This document shows, piece by piece, positions 57,117 through 64,000 of a DNA stretch of 64,000 bases (the first letter of the stretch is position 1; every line of letters starts with the position of its first letter). The notes below the pieces were generated by a model. The model made no database searches. It saw only the letters and a program-made list of their open reading frames with translations, and was not told where the DNA came from. Origin of the DNA: Alphaproteobacteria bacterium (GTDB taxonomy: Bacteria > Pseudomonadota > Alphaproteobacteria > CACIAM-22H2); NCBI GenBank assembly GCA_017308135.1, contig JAFKFM010000008.1, positions 682,001-746,000 on the forward strand, written 5' to 3'. Both the position numbers and the translations under genes were made by a program.

Positions 57117-57569
57117 CGGAAATCACTCCGGAAGAAAACGTGCCGTCGAAAAACGAAAATCTTTATGTCGAAATGAACTGCAAGCCGCTTGCCAGTTATG
57201 TCGCCTTGATTCGTTTGGAAGATTCTCGCTCCGGATTTCGGCGGCGGAAGAAACGACCCGGCAAGACTCGGTTTAGAGGAATTTTTTACCTATCAATACA
57301 ATCTTTACGTGGATAACGATTTTCCGGAAAACCCCGGAGACGCGAAGAAATTGTAGCCGTGAAAACGAATCGGCCGCGTATCGATATGTAACGCGCGCTC
57401 ATACGCACGGCGAAGAAAAAACGTCGCGCGACTTCGATAATGTTTGGTTGAAACGCCGTTAACCTCAATGCGCATTAACCACAACGCGGCGTTAACCAAG
57501 CCCCCGCGAATTCTCCACCAACGCCGCGTGCGCTTATCGTAGGCTCGTCGCAGCCAAGGAGATTCGGCC
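57117..57569. other. Intergenic region between divergent flgK and LysR genes
   Basis: This 453-bp region, clearly richer in AT than its neighbours, holds no convincing gene. It contains the sigma-54-like flgK promoter at 57179-57195 and three TTAACC copies at 57459, 57475 and 57492, spaced 16 and 17 nt, the second flanked by the perfect palindrome AATGCGCATT (57467-57476). The copies resemble CtrA half-sites, but the N7 spacing of full CtrA boxes is absent. The LysR promoter is presumably within the last 100 bp. Confidence 0.6.
57179..57195 (-). promoter_or_regulatory. Sigma-54-type (-24/-12) promoter of flgK-flgL-flgE
   Basis: On the minus strand CTGGCAAGCGGCTTGCA matches the RpoN consensus with GG and GC separated by exactly 10 nt. 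Transcription would start near 57168, giving a leader of about 50 nt before the flgK ATG at 57116. Sigma-54 control of hook and hook-associated genes is known from Caulobacter and other alphaproteobacteria. Confidence 0.75.
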
Positions 57570-58511
57570 GTGCTGCACGGACGCATGTTGCGTTACCTGG
57601 ACGAGATCGTCCGCTCGGGCTCGATCCGCAAAGCCTCGGCGCGCTTGAACGTCGCGTCGTCGGCGATCAACCGTCAGCTTCTGGCGCTGGAGGCGGAACT
57701 CGGCGCGCCGCTGTTCGAGCGCCTGCCCCGCGGCCTGCGTTTGACGGCGGCGGGCGAAATGCTGATCGCCCATGTCCGCCAGACTTTGAAGGATCATGAC
57801 CGGTTGCGCCGGCGCATCGAAGGCCTGAAGGGGCTGCGCCACGGCAAGGTCGCGATCGGCACGGTCAGCGGTCTCGCCAGCGGCTTGCTGTCGACGGTGA
57901 TCGCCGATTTTCGCGCCAAGCATCCCTTCATCCGCGTGACGGTGCGCAACGCGTCGCTCGACGCGCTGATCGCGGCGGTGCTCAGCGGCGATCTCGATCT
58001 GGTGCTTGCCTATAACCTGCCGCGCCATCCGCGCTTGCGCGTGCTCGCCGATGTCGGCTGCCCGCTCGGCGCGGTCGTCGCCCCCGATCATCCGCTGGCG
58101 CGCGAGACCAAGCTGCGCTTGGCCGACTGCCTCGACTATCCGCTGGTCCTGCCCGATCCCAGCGTGACGATCCGGATGATTCTGGACGAGGTGATCCCGC
58201 CGCAGCCCGAGATCCTGCCGGTCCTGGAAAGCAATTCGACCGATCTTCTGAAGAAGCTGGCGCGGGAGGCGCCGCACCTCACCTTCCTCAACGAGGTCGA
58301 CGTGGCGGAGGAGCTGCGCCAGCGCAAGCTCGTGTTCATTCCCGTCCAGGAACTGGCGGCACGGCCCCAATCGCTGATTCTGGCCCAACGGACAAAAGCG
58401 CCCCTGGAGGGACTTGCCGATCTTCTGGTCCGCGCGCTTCAGGCCGAGCTCGACCGCCTCTACCGGCCCCAATCGGGCCATGGTGCCTTAAAGGCAACAA
58501 TGCGTCCCTAA
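57570..58511 (+). CDS. LysR family transcriptional regulator
   Basis: A 313-residue LysR-type regulator. The N-terminal HTH (MLRYLDEIVRSGSIRKASARLNVASSAINRQLLALEAELG) is followed by an effector domain. The recognition region SSAINRQLLALE is slightly unusual for LysR. It is followed 113 bp later, in the same orientation, by a TauD-type dioxygenase and TauABC-type importer, which it probably regulates. Confidence 0.92.
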   Translation: MLHGRMLRYLDEIVRSGSIRKASARLNVASSAINRQLLALEAELGAPLFERLPRGLRLTAAGEMLIAHVRQTLKDHDRLRRRIEGLKGLRHGKVAIGTVSGLASGLLSTVIADFRAKHPFIRVTVRNASLDALIAAVLSGDLDLVLAYNLPRHPRLRVLADVGCPLGAVVAPDHPLARETKLRLADCLDYPLVLPDPSVTIRMILDEVIPPQPEILPVLESNSTDLLKKLAREAPHLTFLNEVDVAEELRQRKLVFIPVQELAARPQSLILAQRTKAPLEGLADLLVRALQAELDRLYRPQSGHGALKATMRP

Positions 58512-58555
58512 ATCGATGCTTTTCGGGTGATGGTCGGCTCGGCCACCGTTTCGGG

Positions 58556-58569
58556 GTGCCGACCGGCAC
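58556..58569 (+). promoter_or_regulatory. Palindrome between the LysR gene and the TauD-type gene
   Basis: GTGCCGACCGGCAC has perfect 6-bp arms around AC. A partial second copy (CCGACCGGTGCCG) lies about 15 nt downstream, before the dioxygenase ATG at 58625. It is a possible LysR binding site, though it could also be chance in GC-rich DNA. Confidence 0.3.
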
Positions 58570-58624
58570 GGGGTTTGCCTCTCCGACCGGTGCCGAGGCG
58601 ACCACCGGAAGGATCGAGACCGCG

Positions 58625-59500
58625 ATGCAAGCCGCCGCCATTCTGGCCCCCGCCGGGGCCGAACAGCTGAAAATCGCCCCGAACGCCAACGGGTTCGGGG
58701 CCGAAATCACCGGCATACAGCTGAAGGACGCCGACGCGGCGACCTTCGCCGCCGTCGAAGCGGCGTTCAACCGCTACTCGGTCGTCTGCCTGCGCGACCA
58801 GCGTATGACCCCGCCGGAGCTTCGCGACACGATCAAGCGTTTCGGCCCGCTCGAAACGCATACGTTGCTGCAATACACCCTGCCCGGTATTCCCGAGATC
58901 TATGTCCTCGCCAATATCGAGGAGAACGGCCGCCAGATCGGCGCGCACAATGAGGGCATCGGCTGGCACACCGACCTTTCCTATAAGGAAAAGCCGGTGA
59001 TGATGACGGCGCTTTACGGCCTGATCTGCCCGCCGGAAGGCGCCGACACGCTGTTCGCCGACATGACGTCGGCCTACGAGGCGTTGCCCGAAGACGAGAA
59101 AAGCGCCCTCGACGGTTTGCGCATCCATCATTCCTATCAAAGCTGGATGGCGACGCGCGCCGATCGCGCCCCGTTGACCGAGGCGCAAAAGGCGCTGACG
59201 CCCGACGTGAAGCACCCGTTGATCCGCACCCATCCGGTGACCAAGCGCAAATCGCTGTTCATCGGCACGGGCACGGTGTGGGGCATCGACGGCATGGACC
59301 GCGCCGAAGGCAAGGCGCTGGTCGATCGCTTGGTCGAGTACGCGACCGGCCCCCGCTTCCAGCTCGCCCATAAATGGCGCGAAGGCGATCTGGTCCTTTG
59401 GGACAATCGCTGCACGCTGCACACCGGCACGCTGTTCGACGACCAAAAATACAAGCGCCATATCCATCGCATGATGGTCAAAGGCGACCTGCCCTTCTGA
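58625..59500 (+). CDS. TauD/TfdA-family Fe(II)/2-oxoglutarate dioxygenase
   Basis: A 291-residue dioxygenase. The facial triad is H115-x-D117 (GWHTDLSY) and H266 (CTLHTG), and the 2-oxoglutarate Arg is R282 (HRMMV). Members oxidise taurine, alkylsulfonates, phenoxyacetates or sulfate esters. Together with the adjacent SsuABC/TauABC-type importer it suggests sulfonate or related carboxylate/sulfonate use. The start at 58625 (MQAAAILAPAG) follows GGAAGG; the upstream in-frame ATG at 58556 overlaps the palindrome and has no ribosome-binding site. Confidence 0.88.
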   Translation: MQAAAILAPAGAEQLKIAPNANGFGAEITGIQLKDADAATFAAVEAAFNRYSVVCLRDQRMTPPELRDTIKRFGPLETHTLLQYTLPGIPEIYVLANIEENGRQIGAHNEGIGWHTDLSYKEKPVMMTALYGLICPPEGADTLFADMTSAYEALPEDEKSALDGLRIHHSYQSWMATRADRAPLTEAQKALTPDVKHPLIRTHPVTKRKSLFIGTGTVWGIDGMDRAEGKALVDRLVEYATGPRFQLAHKWREGDLVLWDNRCTLHTGTLFDDQKYKRHIHRMMVKGDLPF

Positions 59501-59522
59501 TCCACCCACAGGGATGCCCCCG

Positions 59523-60509
59523 ATGAAAAAATTCGTCACCGCCGCCGCTCTCGCCTGTCTGGCCGTTTCGGCCCCGGCACTCGCGCAAGATACCGTCCTG
59601 TTCCAGGCCAATTGGCTGATCCAGGGCGAGAACGCCTATATGGCCGCCGGGATCGAGAAAGGCTTCTTCAAGGAAGCCGGCATCGATCTCAAAATGCAGC
59701 GCGGCTTCGGCTCGGGCGACACGGTCAAGAAGATCGTCACCGGCGCGGCGACAATCGGCACCGCCGATCTGGGCGTCGTCGCGCTGGGCCGGGTGCGTGA
59801 AAGCCTGCCGGTCAAATGCATCAGCGCCGAGTATTCCTATTCGCCGCAAGGCTTCTGGACGCTCGAATCCTCGCCGATCAAAACGGTGAAGGATCTCGCG
59901 GGCAAGCGCGTGGGCATCACGCCCGGCAACTCGCTGATGGTCTATTTCCCGCTGCTCGCCAAGGCGAACAATATCGATCCCGCCTCCGTCACCTTCGTGA
60001 ATATGGAGGCGAGCGCTTTGCTGCCCACGCTGCTCGCGGGCCAGGTCGACGCGATGCCGGGCTTCAGCACCGTGTTCCCGTTGCGCAACGCCGAAACGAC
60101 CGCGCAGGGCAAGCCGCTGCACGCCATGCCGATGGCCAAGAACGGCGTGCAGGTCTACGGCGAATGCCAGTTCGTCACCGAACAGACCGCCGCGACCAAA
60201 GGCGATATGCTCAAGCGCTATCTCGGCGCCGTCGTCAAATCCTGGCAATGGTCGCGCGCCAACCCGGACGAGACGGCGAAGATCCTGTCGAAGGCCTATC
60301 CCGAATTGAAGGAAGAGAACGTCAAGCTGAACCACATGGCCTATATGGATTTCGTCTTCAACGAGACGAGCCAGAAGGTCGGCCTGGGCGGCTTCGATAT
60401 GGACCAGCTGAAGCGCACTTGGGAAGCCGTCAAGGAAGCGCAGAAGCTGACGCAGACGCCCGACGTCTCGACCTTCATCGACGCGCGCTTCCTGCCGGGC
60501 CGCTCGTGA
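59523..60509 (+). CDS. Tau/Ssu-type ABC importer solute-binding protein
   Basis: A 328-residue periplasmic NMT1/SsuA-like protein. The Sec signal is MKKFVTAAALACLAVSAPALAQ, and the core has VLFQANWLIQGENAYMAAGIEKGFFKEAGIDL and VKDLAGKRVGITPGNSLM. The ATG at 59523 has AGGGAT 8 nt upstream; the ATG at 59514 is less likely. It ends overlapping the ATPase GTG. The substrate is uncertain; a dioxygenase substrate is likely. Confidence 0.9.
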   Translation: MKKFVTAAALACLAVSAPALAQDTVLFQANWLIQGENAYMAAGIEKGFFKEAGIDLKMQRGFGSGDTVKKIVTGAATIGTADLGVVALGRVRESLPVKCISAEYSYSPQGFWTLESSPIKTVKDLAGKRVGITPGNSLMVYFPLLAKANNIDPASVTFVNMEASALLPTLLAGQVDAMPGFSTVFPLRNAETTAQGKPLHAMPMAKNGVQVYGECQFVTEQTAATKGDMLKRYLGAVVKSWQWSRANPDETAKILSKAYPELKEENVKLNHMAYMDFVFNETSQKVGLGGFDMDQLKRTWEAVKEAQKLTQTPDVSTFIDARFLPGRS

Positions 60510-61291
60510 TCGAACTCGACTTCGTCTCGCACCAGTTCGAAACCCCGGAAGGGCCGATCCCGGCCCTTTCGGGCGTTTCGCTGGATATCGGTGCTACGGA
60601 GTTCGTCGCCGTGGTCGGCCCGTCGGGCTGCGGGAAATCGACGCTGCTGCGGCTGATCGCGGGGCTGGTCGCGCCCAGTGCGGGCAGCATCCGCATCAAG
60701 GGCGAAAAAGTGACGAAGCCGACCGCCGATGTCGGCTTGGTTTTCCAGGCGCCCACATTGCTGCCCTGGGCCAACGTGCTCGACAACGTGCTGTTCCCGC
60801 TGCGCATGCTGAACGAGTACGGGCCGCAAGGCGAGAAACGCGCGCGCGAGTTGCTCGCACTCGCCGGGCTTTCGGGTTTCGAAAATCGGATGCCGGACGA
60901 GCTTTCCGGCGGCATGCAACAGCGCGTGGCGATCTGCCGCGGCTTGGTCCGCGATCCCGCCGTGCTGCTGATGGACGAGCCCTTCGCGGCGCTGGACGCG
61001 CTGACGCGCGACGAGATGGGCGCGCTGCTTTTGGATCTGTGGGCCGCCAAGCCCAAGGCGATCGTGTTCATCACCCATTCGGTGCCCGAGGCGGTGATGC
61101 TCGCCGATCGCGTGATCGTGATGGGCGCCCGTCCCGGCCGCATCGTCGACGATGTGCGCATCGACCTGCCCCGGCCGCGCAATTTCGACATGGAGTCCCG
61201 CGATGAGTTCCAGGCCGCAACCAAGCGCATCCGCGCCCACGTCTATCGCGGGTCCCGTCATGCGCCCCCCAGCGCGACGCAAGCCGCTTAA
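60506..61291 (+). CDS. Tau/Ssu-type ABC importer ATP-binding protein
   Basis: A 261-residue ATPase. Walker A is GPSGCGKSTLLRLIAG, the signature is LSGGMQQRVAICRGL and Walker B is LLMDEPFAALD. The GTG start at 60506 overlaps the binding-protein stop (GTGA). Its frame is open far upstream as shadow. Confidence 0.9.
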   Translation: MIELDFVSHQFETPEGPIPALSGVSLDIGATEFVAVVGPSGCGKSTLLRLIAGLVAPSAGSIRIKGEKVTKPTADVGLVFQAPTLLPWANVLDNVLFPLRMLNEYGPQGEKRARELLALAGLSGFENRMPDELSGGMQQRVAICRGLVRDPAVLLMDEPFAALDALTRDEMGALLLDLWAAKPKAIVFITHSVPEAVMLADRVIVMGARPGRIVDDVRIDLPRPRNFDMESRDEFQAATKRIRAHVYRGSRHAPPSATQAA

Positions 61292-62051
61292 CGCATCGGC
61301 GTTGCTGCCGGCGGCGGTCGTCGCGGCGTTGTTCCTCGCCTGGGCGCTGGCGGTCGAAATCTTCGCGATCCCCGTCTATATCCTGCCCTCGCCCCAGCGC
61401 ATCGTCGTCGCCCTTTGGGAAATCCGCGACACGGTCGCCATGCATGCGGCGGCCACGCTCGGCACGATCCTGGCCGGTTTCGCGCTGTCGATCGTCGTGT
61501 CGCTGCCGCTTGCGGCCTATCTTACGCTCTCCGCTTTCGGGCGCGCGGCGATCTATCCGCTGCTGATCCTGTCGCAATCGATCCCGAAAGTGGCGCTGGC
61601 CCCCATCCTGGTGCTGCTGCTGGGCACCAACGTGCTACCGAAGATCGTCATCACGTTCATGGTCGCGTTCTTCCCGCTGGTCATCAGCAGCGCCACCGGC
61701 TTCGGCGCCACGCCGAAGGAATTGATCGAGCTCGGCCGTTCGCTGCAGACCAATCGCTGGAAGGAATTCCTGCGCATCCGCCTGCCCTACGCGATCCCGT
61801 TCGTGTTCTCCGGATTGAAAATGGCGATCACGCTGTCGGTCATCGGCGCGGTCGTGGGCGAGTTCGTCGCCGCCGATCGCGGCCTCGGCTTCCTGATGAC
61901 CTCGTCGCTCGCCTTCTTCAACACGCCCGTCGGCTATGGCGCCATCGTCGTGTTGTCGCTGCTGGCGATGATCCTGTTCCAGCTTGTGGTGCTGGCCGAA
62001 CGCTTGCTGTTCCCGTGGAGTGCCCGCATGCAAACGGGTGCGGGGCGCTAA
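61260..62051 (+). CDS. Tau/Ssu-type ABC importer permease
   Basis: A 263-residue inner-membrane permease. The EFVAADRGLGFLM motif, the coupling segment SLQTNRWKEFLRIRLPYAIPFVFSG and about six helices are typical of SsuC/TauC. Two starts are possible. ATG 61260 gives a 32-nt overlap with the ATPase, while ATG 61203 has a good GGAG but an 89-nt overlap. The shorter one is used here. Its stop overlaps that of the convergent TetR gene. Confidence 0.88.
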   Translation: MRPPARRKPLNASALLPAAVVAALFLAWALAVEIFAIPVYILPSPQRIVVALWEIRDTVAMHAAATLGTILAGFALSIVVSLPLAAYLTLSAFGRAAIYPLLILSQSIPKVALAPILVLLLGTNVLPKIVITFMVAFFPLVISSATGFGATPKELIELGRSLQTNRWKEFLRIRLPYAIPFVFSGLKMAITLSVIGAVVGEFVAADRGLGFLMTSSLAFFNTPVGYGAIVVLSLLAMILFQLVVLAERLLFPWSARMQTGAGR

Positions 62052-62683
62052 CCCTTCTTCGGCCCGTAGGCGGCCATGAACATGGCGATCGCGGAATCGA
62101 TCGCCTTCGCCATCTCGGCGGGATCGGGCGTTTCGATCACGCAGAACAGCATCTGCTTCAATGGCCGCGTGAGGCACAGATCGATGAACTGGAACGCCGC
62201 GCGCTGCGTGTCGCCGATCGACAAGCGACCGGCCGAGACCTGGCGATCGAGATAGGCCGCGAGCCGCCCCGCCCCGTACATCGGCCCCGCCTCGTAGAAG
62301 GCGTGACCGATGCTCGGGAATTTCGCCGATGCGGCGATGACCGTGCGCAAATGCGCCATATGTCCGGGCCGCGTCACCGCATCGACGATATTGCGCGCGA
62401 TCTCGCGCAGCACGTCCGCGACGTTTTCGTCGTCCGCGGAGAACCGGCAAATCTGCTCGGCCTGGATACGCCGATCCTCGCGGATCAGCGCTTCGAACAG
62501 CGCTTCTTTCGACGGGAAATAGGCGTAGACCGTGCCCTTCGACACGCCGGCCGCCTTGGTGATGTCGTTCATGCTGGCGCCGTCAAAGCCGTCGCGCATG
62601 AAGATTTGTCGAGCACCTTCAATGATTTGACGCCGTTTGGCGGTGTCCGAAACCTCGGCAATTTGGGCGACCTGCGTGGACAT
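62048..62683 (-). CDS. TetR family transcriptional regulator
   Basis: A 211-residue repressor. The N-terminal HTH (DITKAAGVSKGTVYAYFPSKEALFEAL) is followed by a C-terminal ligand domain. The start is placed at the ATG at 62683 (MSTQVAQIAEV); the frame remains open to 62758 across the promoter. It is divergent from the EmrA-like gene and very likely binds the palindrome at 62713-62727 to repress both. Confidence 0.92.
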   Translation of the reverse strand: MSTQVAQIAEVSDTAKRRQIIEGARQIFMRDGFDGASMNDITKAAGVSKGTVYAYFPSKEALFEALIREDRRIQAEQICRFSADDENVADVLREIARNIVDAVTRPGHMAHLRTVIAASAKFPSIGHAFYEAGPMYGAGRLAAYLDRQVSAGRLSIGDTQRAAFQFIDLCLTRPLKQMLFCVIETPDPAEMAKAIDSAIAMFMAAYGPKKG

Positions 62684-62712
62684 CAACGGACCTATGCCGT
62701 GGAAAGTTATTG

Positions 62713-62727
62713 ACCGAACCGTTCGGT
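62713..62727. promoter_or_regulatory. TetR-type operator and promoter between tetR-like and emrA-like genes
   Basis: ACCGAACCGTTCGGT is a perfect palindrome with 7-bp arms about a central C. On the plus strand TTGACC at 62710 and TTGAAT at 62733 are spaced 17 nt as -35 and -10, so the operator sits in the emrA-type promoter spacer. Operators of this ACCGAAC type are common for TetR/AcrR repressors of efflux pumps. Confidence 0.75.
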
Positions 62728-62790
62728 TCAATTTGAATGAGGCCCTCGCCCCTGTCAAGGCGCACCCTTTTTCTCACCCCTCCGGTTCAA

Positions 62791-63915
62791 ATGAAGATGG
62801 ATAACGAAGCGGCCAAGTTGCGGCCCGATGGCGAAGTTTCCCCCACAGCCGCCGCCCCCAATCGCAAGCGTCTCGTTCTGCTCGCCGTGCTGGCCGTCGC
62901 CCTCGGTTTCGGCGGCTGGAAAGGCTATGGCTGGTACACCGACGGGCGCTTCGTCGTCTCGACCGACGACGCTTATGTAAAAGCGTATCAATCGATCGTC
63001 GCGGCGAAGGTCTCGGGCCTCGTCGCTTCCGTCGCCGTCGCCGACAACACCAAGGTCAAAGCCGGCGACGTGCTGCTGCGCCTCGACGACGGCGACTACA
63101 AGCTCGCGGTCGATGCCGCCCGCCTGCGCGTGGCGACGCAAGACGCCACCATCGCCCGCCTCGCCCGCCAGACGTCGGCGCAACGTGCGTCGATCGAACA
63201 GGCCGTCGCCCAGCTTGCCTCGGCGCAAGCCGAACTGGCGCGCGCCAATCTCGCCTTCAATCGCGCGGACTCGCTCGCGCGCACCGGCAACGCGTCGATC
63301 GCGACGTTCGATCAAGCCCGCGCCGATCGCGATCGCGGCGTGGCCGGCGTGGCGGGCGCGCGCGCGGGCGTCGAAGCGGCCAACGCGGCGATGGACGTTC
63401 TGCGCGCTCAGCAGACCGAAGCCGAAAGCCAACGCCGCGAACTCGATACCGCCTTGCAGCGCGCCGAACGCGATCTCGAATTCACCGTGATCCGCGCCCC
63501 CTTCGACGGCACGGTCGGCAACCGCGCCGCCCAGCCGGGCCAATACGTGCAGCCGGGCACGCGGCTGATGGCGCTCGTCCCGCTCGACGGCGTCTACGTC
63601 CAAGCCAATTTCAAGGAAACGCAGCTCGCGAATTTGCGCCCGGGCCAGGATGTCGAACTGCATGTCGACGCCTATCCTGGCCGCATCATCCATGGCCATC
63701 TGGCGAGTGTCGCCCCCGCCACGGGCGCCGAGTTCTCGCTGCTGCCGCCCGAAAACGCGACCGGCAACTTCACCAAGATCGTGCAGCGTTTGCCGGTGCG
63801 TATCGCCCTGCCCGAGGCGATCGCGCGCGAAGGCCGTTTGCGCCCGGGCATGTCGGTGGTCGTCGACGTGCGCACGAAGGACGTGACCGCCGCCGGAGCC
63901 GACGATTCGAATTGA
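62791..63915 (+). CDS. EmrA/HlyD-family efflux adaptor
   Basis: A 374-residue membrane-fusion protein with an N-terminal cytoplasmic tail, a membrane helix at about residues 26-44 (RLVLLAVLAVALGFGG), then FVVSTDDAYVKAYQSIVAAKVSGLV and a long coiled-coil hairpin (ARLRVATQDATIARLARQTSAQRASIEQAV region). The C-terminal beta-barrel includes FTVIRAPFDGTVGNRAAQPGQYVQPG. These are EmrA features. The ATG at 62791 is preferred; the in-frame ATG at 62737 is inside the promoter. It is followed by an EmrB-like gene. Confidence 0.92.
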   Translation: MKMDNEAAKLRPDGEVSPTAAAPNRKRLVLLAVLAVALGFGGWKGYGWYTDGRFVVSTDDAYVKAYQSIVAAKVSGLVASVAVADNTKVKAGDVLLRLDDGDYKLAVDAARLRVATQDATIARLARQTSAQRASIEQAVAQLASAQAELARANLAFNRADSLARTGNASIATFDQARADRDRGVAGVAGARAGVEAANAAMDVLRAQQTEAESQRRELDTALQRAERDLEFTVIRAPFDGTVGNRAAQPGQYVQPGTRLMALVPLDGVYVQANFKETQLANLRPGQDVELHVDAYPGRIIHGHLASVAPATGAEFSLLPPENATGNFTKIVQRLPVRIALPEAIAREGRLRPGMSVVVDVRTKDVTAAGADDSN

Positions 63916-63925
63916 ACGGGGCGAA

Positions 63926-64000
63926 GTGAGTCCGGCCATGGCCGCCCAAACCGCCGACGCGGATCGCATCGATCCCAAACGCCTGGTCGCGTTCATCGCG
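63926..64000 (+). CDS. EmrB-like MFS efflux permease (partial, start only)
   Basis: Twenty-five codons are visible. The GTG at 63926 is preceded by GGGGCGAA and is in frame with an ATG at 63938. The peptide ends RIDPKRLVAFIA, the usual cytoplasmic lead into the first helix of DHA2 (EmrB) drug transporters. Position directly behind an emrA-type gene supports this. The rest lies beyond the window. Confidence 0.6.
   Translation, partial: MSPAMAAQTADADRIDPKRLVAFIA

Overview
The window is 64 kb of GC-rich bacterial chromosome, almost fully coding, with tight operons and many ATGA/GTGA start-stop overlaps. Gene content points to a motile, aerobic alphaproteobacterium of the Rhodospirillales/Rhizobiales type. 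The clues are the oxygen-dependent cobalamin pathway (CobG, CobF), a sigma-54-type flagellar promoter, an alphaproteobacterial-style Zur box, and many ABC importers with catabolic genes. No rRNA, tRNA, CRISPR array, insertion sequence or prophage was seen. Genus cannot be fixed from the sequence alone.

Layout. (1) 1-4928: aerobic cobalamin genes cobJ(partial)-cobI-cobH-cobG on the minus strand, cobL on plus, cobF on minus. (2) 5020-11698: an Opp/Nik-type ABC importer on minus, divergent from a COG0523 metal-chaperone GTPase plus DUF1826 gene whose promoter carries a candidate Zur box. (3) 11898-20771: a four-gene RND efflux operon (adaptor, two MdtB/MdtC-like pumps, NodT-type outer-membrane lipoprotein). 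(4) 20772-26631: an IclR-headed NitT/Tau-type importer operon ending in an AroE-like dehydrogenase, divergent from a small duplicated-fold protein, with a 33-nt palindrome between them. (5) 26628-37065: an HD hydrolase, a LysR regulator, and a plus-strand operon built around 3-hydroxyanthranilate 3,4-dioxygenase. That operon also has an aldehyde dehydrogenase, a DapA-like lyase with altered active site, a full Liv-type importer, and a hydrolase with an N-terminal RidA-like half domain. (6) 37181-51274: a long plus-strand catabolic run with two enolase-superfamily enzymes, a PhyH oxygenase, an RraA-family lyase, an amidohydrolase, a pentonate-type dehydratase, a LacI regulator, a complete Dpp-type importer and a DoeB-like deacylase. 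(7) 51271-57116 minus: an Old Yellow Enzyme and a flagellar flgK-flgL-flgE operon. (8) 57570-62051 plus: a LysR regulator, a TauD-type dioxygenase and a TauABC-type importer. (9) 62048-64000: a TetR regulator divergent from an EmrA/EmrB efflux pair that runs off the window.

Five separate ABC importers and two export systems lie in 64 kb, each next to its own regulator or enzymes, as in a soil or rhizosphere generalist. In three of the five importers the solute-binding-protein gene is separated from the next permease by a strong stem-loop. In the other two it overlaps the next gene directly.

The points most worth follow-up are: the 3-hydroxyanthranilate cluster with its RidA-like/arylformamidase-like fusion; the probably Zur-controlled COG0523/DUF1826 pair facing an Opp/Nik-type importer; the unassigned acid-sugar-like pathway at 37181-43616; and a FlgK carrying two extra tandem repeat domains.
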